5,871 bases of DNA. Origin: Candidatus Calditenuaceae archaeon JGI OTU-1 (GTDB lineage Archaea; Thermoproteota; Nitrososphaeria_A; Caldarchaeales; Calditenuaceae). The stretch is from assembly GCA_000494145.1 (NCBI GenBank), contig AWOE01000098.1, forward strand, positions 1-5,871. Direction: 5' to 3'. Shown here in pieces: positions 1-4,149 of this stretch. Made by a program: the position numbers and the translations under genes. The notes below the pieces were generated by a model. It saw only the letters and a program-made list of their open reading frames with translations, did not search any database and was not told where the DNA came from. How positions within the stretch are numbered: position 1 is the stretch's first letter; every line of letters begins with the position of its first letter.

Positions 1-1477
1 CGAGCTGCGTCCTGTAGGCCGTCTCGTGGATCTCCCTCTGGACGTAGCCAGACTCGATGGCCTTCAGCATCCCTCCGACCTCGTCTATCCTGTAGAAGTA
101 GTCGAGGGCCTTCTCGAACATCTGGTCCGTCAGCCACTCGACGAAGTAAGAACCCGCGAGGGGATCGATCGTGTCGGGTATATCGGTCTCCTCGGCTATT
201 ATCTGCTGCGTCCTCAGCGCCACGAGGACCGCCTCCTCAGTCGGGAGGGCCCAGGCCTCGTCGTAGGAGTTGGTGTGGAGGGACTGGGTTCCTCCCAAGA
301 CCGCTGCCAGAGCCTCGATCGTCGTCCGGATTATGTTGTTCAGCGGCTGCTGCCACGTGAGCGAAGCGCCTGACGTCTGGGTGTGGAACCTCAGCGTCAT
401 CGACCTCGGGTTCTTGGCGCCGTAGAACTCCTTCATCACGGTGGCCCAGACCTTCCGTGCCGCTCTGAACTTGGCGATCTCCTCGAAGAAGTTCATCGTG
501 GAGTTGAAGAAGAAGGAGAACCTCGGTGCGAACTCGTCGACCTTCATCCCCGACGATATGCCGAGGTCGACGTATGTGAAACCGTCCATGAGGGTGAAGG
601 CCAGCTCCTGAACTGCACTCGCACCTGCCTCTCTGATGTGGTAGCCGCTGATGCTGATGTAGTGCCACCTCGGCATGTTCCGCGTGCAGAACTCCATCAT
701 GTCCCTGATGATCCTGAGATGGGCCTCGGGCGTGAAGGCCCACTCCTTCTGGGCGATGAACTCCTTCAGGATATCGGTCTGCGTGGTCCCGCTGAGAGCG
801 CTCATGGGCACGCCCTGCTTCTCGGCAACGACGATCAGCATCGCCAGGAGGACGGCGGCCGGTGCGTTGATCGTCATCGAGACGCTTACCTTGTCGAGCG
901 GGATGCCGTCGAAGATGATCTCCATGTCCTTCACGGTCGCTACCGAGACACCGCACTTCCCCACCTCGCCCTCAGACCTCGGGTTGTCGGGATCGTAGCC
1001 GTAAAGCGTCGGCATGTCGAAGGCCAGGCTCAGGCCCGTCTCGCCGTGCTCGAGGAGGAACTTGAAGCGCCGGTTGGTGTCCTCCGGTGTGCCGAACCCG
1101 GCGAACTGCCTCATCGTCCAGAGCTTCGACCTGTACATGCTGGTGTAGACGCCGCGGGTGAACGGGTGGTCGCCCGGGAACCCGAGGTCCGCCTCGTAGT
1201 CGAGCCATGAGACGTCGAGCGGCGTGTAGAGCGGCTTGATCTCGATGCCCGAGGACGTCTTGAAACTGGTCTTCCTCTCTGGTGCGAGCCTAACGGCCTC
1301 CCGGTACCTCTCAGACCATTCCCTCTGGAGCTGCTCGATCCTGCGGAGGGCGTCCTCCCTGAAGAGCGGCGTCCTCGACCTCGCCACCTCCCTCCTCGAC
1401 CTCAGGTCCCTCCAATACCCGAGCCTGCGCGAGGACCACTCGGAGAGACGCTCCGAGATGGAGCCCATGATCCTCAT
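1..1477 (-). CDS. B12-dependent acyl-CoA mutase large subunit (methylmalonyl-CoA mutase family, isobutyryl-CoA mutase-like), C-terminus cut by window
   Basis: This is the catalytic TIM-barrel subunit of a coenzyme-B12 acyl-CoA mutase, which rearranges the carbon skeleton of a branched or dicarboxylic acyl-CoA by a radical route in the cytoplasm. I translated 492 residues from the reverse strand. Family landmarks are RGVYTSMY (108-115), WTMRQFAGFGT (120-130), FDMPT (153-157), SVSMTIN (198-204), QTDILKEF (233-240), SISGYH (275-280, with the catalytic His280), FAPRFSFFF (316-324) and TQSLHTNSYDEA (397-408). Family large subunits without a B12 domain are about 550 residues, so roughly 60 are missing beyond the left edge. 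The B12-binding small subunit is not in view. The two substrate-determining positions read Phe125 and Gln243, as in isobutyryl-CoA mutase, not Tyr and Arg as in methylmalonyl-CoA mutase. The start is ATG at 1477, just after an in-frame TAG; an in-frame ATG at 1468 fits the TATA spacing equally well. Family is certain; substrate is inferred. Confidence 0.95.
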   Translation of the reverse strand, partial: MRIMGSISERLSEWSSRRLGYWRDLRSRREVARSRTPLFREDALRRIEQLQREWSERYREAVRLAPERKTSFKTSSGIEIKPLYTPLDVSWLDYEADLGFPGDHPFTRGVYTSMYRSKLWTMRQFAGFGTPEDTNRRFKFLLEHGETGLSLAFDMPTLYGYDPDNPRSEGEVGKCGVSVATVKDMEIIFDGIPLDKVSVSMTINAPAAVLLAMLIVVAEKQGVPMSALSGTTQTDILKEFIAQKEWAFTPEAHLRIIRDMMEFCTRNMPRWHYISISGYHIREAGASAVQELAFTLMDGFTYVDLGISSGMKVDEFAPRFSFFFNSTMNFFEEIAKFRAARKVWATVMKEFYGAKNPRSMTLRFHTQTSGASLTWQQPLNNIIRTTIEALAAVLGGTQSLHTNSYDEAWALPTEEAVLVALRTQQIIAEETDIPDTIDPLAGSYFVEWLTDQMFEKALDYFYRIDEVGGMLKAIESGYVQREIHETAYRTQL

Positions 1478-1495
1478 CGGTGCTATCTAACCCAC

Positions 1496-1503
1496 ATTAT
1501 TTA
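1496..1503 (-). promoter_or_regulatory. TATA-like box for the acyl-CoA mutase gene
   Basis: Read on the minus strand this is TAAATAAT, preceded by the A-rich stretch AAAAAACG, which could include a BRE. Its centre lies about 22 nt ahead of ATG 1477 and 31 nt ahead of ATG 1468. With usual archaeal spacing (start site about 26 nt after the box centre), transcription would begin near 1473, giving a leaderless or nearly leaderless mRNA. No Shine-Dalgarno sequence precedes ATG 1477, which agrees with this. Confidence 0.55.
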
Positions 1504-1563
1504 CGTTTTTTAGCGACGACAAACACCGCGCACTAGGACGGGAACCCGACGCAAAGAAGACCC

Positions 1564-1571
1564 AATTATTA
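1564..1571 (+). promoter_or_regulatory. TATA-like box for the 227-residue gene
   Basis: AATTATTA is the only AT-only octamer shortly upstream of ATG 1599, in otherwise GC-rich sequence. The box centre is about 31 nt before the ATG, predicting transcription from about 1594 and a leader of around 5 nt. This is inferred from spacing and composition only. Confidence 0.5.
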
Positions 1572-1598
1572 CCGGGCGGAGGGAATCCACCCTCTGGC

Positions 1599-2282
1599 AT
1601 GGTCCTCACGGCGAAGGTCTTCAGGGTCAACGCCGAGGCGACGCTCGGCATGATAGCGCAGAAGCTGAGGGACTTCAGGGTGGTGGACGTGGTGAAGGAG
1701 GGCGACAAGGAGGTGGAGCTGGTGACGGACGTCCACGACGTGATCGGCGGCAAGGACTACGTCAGCGGCGTCTTCAGCAGGGACAAGCTGGTCAGGATAA
1801 GGCAGAGGGGAGGCGTGGTGCCGGTGGTGAGGACGATCGACGCCTACATCGAGTTCAGGGACAGGGGCGACAAGATATTCCTGGTGGTGATGCAGCAGAA
1901 GCACTTCGCCAACTACGTGGCCACCGCGCTCAGCAACGCCCTCTTCCTGAACTTCCGCTCGATCGTGGAGGCGAGGATTCCCCACGAGAGGCTGGTGGAA
2001 CTCCACGAGAGGAACCCCGACGGCACGAGGCTGATCTGGTTCGACCAGGTGGACTATCCGGGGGTGGAGAAGCTTGCGCTGGCAGGCCCATCGCTCATGG
2101 ACACCTCGATGTACGACGAGGCCCTCAGGCACGGCAGGATCTGGTACATCGTCTACGTCAGCAGGGAGAAGGGGAGGGTCTTCGGGCTGACGAGGAACGC
2201 GGTCTTCACCGCCTTCACCCGGCTCTCCGAGCAGGACTTCCTCGAGCACATCAGGACCGAGGTCGTGCCGCTGCTGGAGTGA
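1599..2282 (+). CDS. Uncharacterised 227-residue protein upstream of eS1
   Basis: I do not recognise this protein. It has no signal peptide, no clear membrane segment and no cysteine. It reads as a soluble mixed alpha/beta protein rich in charged residues. Features that can be seen: an N-terminal strand-like segment (residues 2-10), an acidic/basic alternating region (27-48), the cluster RDKLVRIRQRGG (61-72), a hydrophobic strand IFLVVM (93-98) running into QQKHFANYVATALSNALF (99-116), which looks like a helix, an aromatic strand IWYIVYV (181-187), and a C-terminal segment FTRLSEQDFLEHIRTE (206-221). The arrangement of strands and helices is not enough to name a fold. Codon use matches the neighbours (G/C-ending, AGG for Arg), so it looks native and expressed. 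It is followed after 48 bp by eS1 on the same strand, so the two may share a transcript. ATG 1599 is the first start codon after a TATA-like box. Confidence 0.85.
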   Translation: MVLTAKVFRVNAEATLGMIAQKLRDFRVVDVVKEGDKEVELVTDVHDVIGGKDYVSGVFSRDKLVRIRQRGGVVPVVRTIDAYIEFRDRGDKIFLVVMQQKHFANYVATALSNALFLNFRSIVEARIPHERLVELHERNPDGTRLIWFDQVDYPGVEKLALAGPSLMDTSMYDEALRHGRIWYIVYVSREKGRVFGLTRNAVFTAFTRLSEQDFLEHIRTEVVPLLE

Positions 2283-2294
2283 AGGGCTTGGGGA

Positions 2295-2316
2295 TCAGGT
2301 TTTTACCTGAAAGGTA
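2295..2316. repeat. Two overlapping inverted repeats ahead of eS1
   Basis: TCAGGT-TTTT-ACCTGA (2295-2310) is a perfect 6-bp inverted repeat. The right arm shares bases with a second perfect 5-bp repeat, TACCT-GAA-AGGTA (2304-2316). The two cannot be paired at the same time in RNA. The five T at 2300-2304 lie inside the first repeat and, followed by A2305, also form the best TATA-like box (TTTTTA, 2300-2305) for eS1. The element could be an operator over the promoter, a weak T-tract terminator of the upstream gene, or chance. Confidence 0.45.
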
Positions 2317-2318
2317 GC

Positions 2319-2324
2319 GGAGGT
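2319..2324 (+). promoter_or_regulatory. Shine-Dalgarno sequence of eS1
   Basis: GGAGGT, a full six-base match to the archaeal anti-Shine-Dalgarno sequence, lies 6 nt ahead of ATG 2331 and supports that start. It is the clearest ribosome binding site in the window. It would be used only on transcripts begun upstream, such as read-through from the 227-residue gene, because the TATA-like box at 2300-2305 would place a start site near 2328, beyond this site. Confidence 0.6.
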
Positions 2325-2330
2325 TGGGGG

Positions 2331-2948
2331 ATGCCGGGAGCGGAGAAGCAGAAGGAGGAGTACGTCGTTAGGGCCCCTCCCTATTTCGGGGAGAGGGAGC
2401 TCGGCATAACGTTCGCCGACGACCCGCAGAAGCTGATAGGGAGGACGGTTATCACGAGCCTCTACAACCTCACGGACGACCCGACCAAGCACTACCTGCT
2501 CGTGAAGTTCAAGATAGTCCGGGTCAACGGGCGTTACGCCGAGACGGTCTTCTACGGCCACGAGTACGGCCGGGAGTACTTCAGGAGCCTCGTGAGGAGG
2601 GGGACCAGCATGGTCGAGTACATCAAGGACGTAGAGACGCGTGACGGCTTCAGGTTCAGGGTCTACGGAGTCGTCTTCACGCAGAAGCGGATCCGGTCAG
2701 GGAAGAGGCACGACATCAGGATGATAATGGATCAGGTCTTCACGGAGGCGGCGCAGAGGTTGAACCACGACCAGTTCGCGATCGAGATGGTCCTCGGGAA
2801 GATGGGGTCCGACATCTTCAACAGGGTCAAGAAGATCCTGATACCGAGGCACGTCGGCATCTACAAGTCGAAGGTCGTCGGGCTGCCCGAATGGGTCTAC
2901 GAGGGAAGGAAGCCCGAAGCGCAGCTGGAAGAGGCACCTGCGTCCTAA
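2331..2948 (+). CDS. rps3ae: 30S ribosomal protein eS1 (S3Ae)
   Basis: eS1 is a structural protein of the archaeal and eukaryotic small ribosomal subunit, located near the platform and mRNA exit. The 205 residues fall within the family's usual length. Family hallmarks are visible in order: RAPPYFGERELG (14-25), DPQKLIGR (31-38), the LTDDPTKH segment (47-54), VKFKIVRVNG (58-67), the highly conserved ETVFYGHEYGREYFRSLVRRGTS region (71-93), and the C-terminal RVKKILIPRHVGIYKSKVVG region (165-184). The short charged tail after 190 (EGRKPEAQLEEAPAS) is typically variable. The N-terminus is short and lacks the long Lys-rich leader seen in eukaryotes. The stop TAA overlaps the stop of the convergent DUF2095 gene by 3 bases. 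A strong Shine-Dalgarno site fixes the start. Confidence 0.96.
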   Translation: MPGAEKQKEEYVVRAPPYFGERELGITFADDPQKLIGRTVITSLYNLTDDPTKHYLLVKFKIVRVNGRYAETVFYGHEYGREYFRSLVRRGTSMVEYIKDVETRDGFRFRVYGVVFTQKRIRSGKRHDIRMIMDQVFTEAAQRLNHDQFAIEMVLGKMGSDIFNRVKKILIPRHVGIYKSKVVGLPEWVYEGRKPEAQLEEAPAS

Positions 2949-3283
2949 CGGAGCCAGTACCTCCTCAGGTAGTAGCCCTCCTCCCGCTTCTCGACGATGC
3001 TGCGGAGGCCCTCCCTCCTGATCCTCTCCCTCAGCTCGTTCGCCTGCTCGCTGGTTATCTCCCCCTTCCCCTCGAGGTAGTCTATCACCTCCATCGCTCC
3101 CTGGTCGTCGGAGCAACGGGCGAGGTAGTCGACGACCGTCGGCGTGTACCCCCTCAGCACATCGATCCTCACCCTTATCGGCCTGCTCCTCGCCATCTCC
3201 TCGTAAAGCGCCGGGAAAAGCTTCCTGAAGTCCTCGACATCCCATTCGCTCAAGGCCTTCCTGACGCTTGATGGGGTCTCCAA
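2945..3283 (-). CDS. DUF2095 family protein (archaeal, function unknown)
   Basis: The order of conserved pieces matches the archaeal DUF2095 family as I know it: an acidic lead-in and FRKLFPALYEEM (19-30), a basic strand IRVRIDV (36-42), GYTPTVVDYLARC (45-57), the helix MEVIDYLEGKGEIT (64-77), LRERIRREGLRS (84-95) and GYYLRRYW (103-110). The family has no established role. The protein is small, charged and soluble, with no membrane segment. The longest frame begins at TTG 3283 (112 residues). The AT-rich box at 3287-3291 lies too close to that codon, and TTG 3253, giving 102 residues beginning just before SEWDVEDF, suits it better. No in-frame ATG exists near the N-terminus. The gene is single, convergent with eS1 (overlapping stops) and divergent from the SAM hydrolase gene. 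The family call is from memory of its sequence pattern; the start is uncertain. Confidence 0.82.
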   Translation of the reverse strand: METPSSVRKALSEWDVEDFRKLFPALYEEMARSRPIRVRIDVLRGYTPTVVDYLARCSDDQGAMEVIDYLEGKGEITSEQANELRERIRREGLRSIVEKREEGYYLRRYWLR

Positions 3284-3305
3284 GGGATTAAGGTTTGCTC
3301 GAACG
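3284..3305. promoter_or_regulatory. Compact divergent promoter between DUF2095 and SAM hydrolase genes
   Basis: Only 22 bp separate the outermost start codons. The sole AT-rich patch is ATTAA (3287-3291). On the minus strand it reads CTTAAT, preceded by GCAAAC, which resembles a BRE. With normal spacing, leftward transcription would begin near 3264 and rightward transcription near 3316, both inside the longest frames. TTG 3253 and ATG 3327 would then be the real starts. Spacing arguments only. Confidence 0.4.
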
Positions 3306-4142
3306 ATGACGACGGGGTGCGGTGAGATGCCTGGAAAGGGCGCGGGTTTGGTGAGCTTCCTGACGGATTACGGACTCGACGATCCGTACGTCGGCGAGGT
3401 CAAGGCGAGGATGCTCTCGGTCTGCAGGGATGTCAAGGTAGTGGACGTAACACACTCGGTGGAACCGCAGAACGTCCTCCAGGGCGCCTTCCTCCTCTAC
3501 CTCTCATACAGGTTCTTCCCCGAGGGAACGGTGCATTTGGCGGTCGTGGACCCGGGCGTCGGGACGGGGAGGCGCGGATTGGTCATCGCGACGAGGAGGT
3601 ACTGGTTCGTGGGGCCCGACAACGGCCTGCTGTATCCGGCGGCGTTCGAGGACGGGATCGTCGGCTGCTACGAGATAGACCTCGAGGGGTACCCGAGGTA
3701 CGGAGGGGAGACCTTCCACGGAAGGGACGTCTTCGGGCCGGTGGCGGCAGAGCTTGCGTGCGGCAGGAGGCCGAGGATGAGGGAGGTGGACCCTGAGACG
3801 ATCGTCAGGCTGGAGCTGGGGAAGGCCGAGGTGACCGGGGAGCGCGTCAGGACGAGGGTCCTCCACGTCGACCGCTTCGGGAACTGCATCACCGACCTCA
3901 GGTCGGAGGAGCTCCCGTCTTGGCTCAGGACCGGCAGGTCGTCCAGGGTGAGGGTCGGGGGAAGGGAGCACAGGGCGAGGTTCCTGAGGGCCTACGCCGA
4001 GGCTGGACCGGGCGAGCTGCTGCTTACGCTCGGCGGGACCGGCTTCCTCGAGGTCTCCGTGAACAGGGGGAGCGCGGCGAAGGAGTTGGGCCTCAGGCCC
4101 GGGAGCGAGGTGGTGATAGAAAGGACGGAGCGGGACGGATGA
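3306..4142 (+). CDS. S-adenosyl-L-methionine hydrolase (adenosine-forming), DUF62 family
   Basis: This cytoplasmic enzyme family (SAM hydroxide adenosyltransferase) splits S-adenosylmethionine with activated water into adenosine and methionine; halogenases such as SalL and FlA are relatives. Motifs in order: FLTDYGLDDPYVGEVK (18-33), DVTHSVEPQNVLQGAF (47-62), VHLAVVDPGVGTGRRG (76-91), FVGPDNGLL (101-109), GETFHGRDVFGPVAA (134-148) and HVDRFGNCITDL (187-198). The Asp-Arg-His triad described for the Pyrococcus hydrolase corresponds to Asp82, Arg89 and His138, all present, so hydrolysis is more likely than halogenation. The length of 278 (or 271) is normal for the family. ATG 3306 is the outermost start; ATG 3327, which begins MPGKGAGLVSFLTD, better matches family N-termini and promoter spacing. 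The gene stands alone. It is divergent from DUF2095 and its stop lies 7 bp from that of the ATP synthase gene. The physiological role of the family is unsettled. Confidence 0.94.
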   Translation: MTTGCGEMPGKGAGLVSFLTDYGLDDPYVGEVKARMLSVCRDVKVVDVTHSVEPQNVLQGAFLLYLSYRFFPEGTVHLAVVDPGVGTGRRGLVIATRRYWFVGPDNGLLYPAAFEDGIVGCYEIDLEGYPRYGGETFHGRDVFGPVAAELACGRRPRMREVDPETIVRLELGKAEVTGERVRTRVLHVDRFGNCITDLRSEELPSWLRTGRSSRVRVGGREHRARFLRAYAEAGPGELLLTLGGTGFLEVSVNRGSAAKELGLRPGSEVVIERTERDG

Positions 4143-4149
4143 GGGCCCT

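Larger units (their letters stand above)
1478..1598. promoter_or_regulatory. Divergent intergenic region with back-to-back promoters
   Basis: This 121-bp stretch separates the mutase (leftward) from the 227-residue gene (rightward) and is more AT-rich than its surroundings. It includes a run of six T (1506-1511) and two TATA-like boxes, listed separately. I see no open frame or RNA gene in it. The middle part, about 1512-1560, shows no repeat or operator that I can support. Confidence 0.7.

Noticed and set aside
237..956. Minus-strand open frame of 239 codons inside the mutase
   Set aside because: It is an offset frame of the real gene on the same strand; the product is dominated by Arg, Gly, His and Asp and resembles nothing.
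383..1210. Long plus-strand open frame (275 codons) opposite the acyl-CoA mutase
   Set aside because: It is antisense to a fully conserved enzyme frame. Its product is low-complexity, rich in Arg, Glu, His and Val, with no family motif; GC-ending codons in the real gene keep antisense frames open.
1569..2249. Minus-strand 226-codon frame opposite the 227-residue gene
   Set aside because: Both frames are long, but the plus frame has a TATA-like box, balanced amino-acid composition with regular hydrophobic spacing, and matches neighbouring codon bias; the minus product is rich in His, Pro, Val and Glu like other antisense shadows here.
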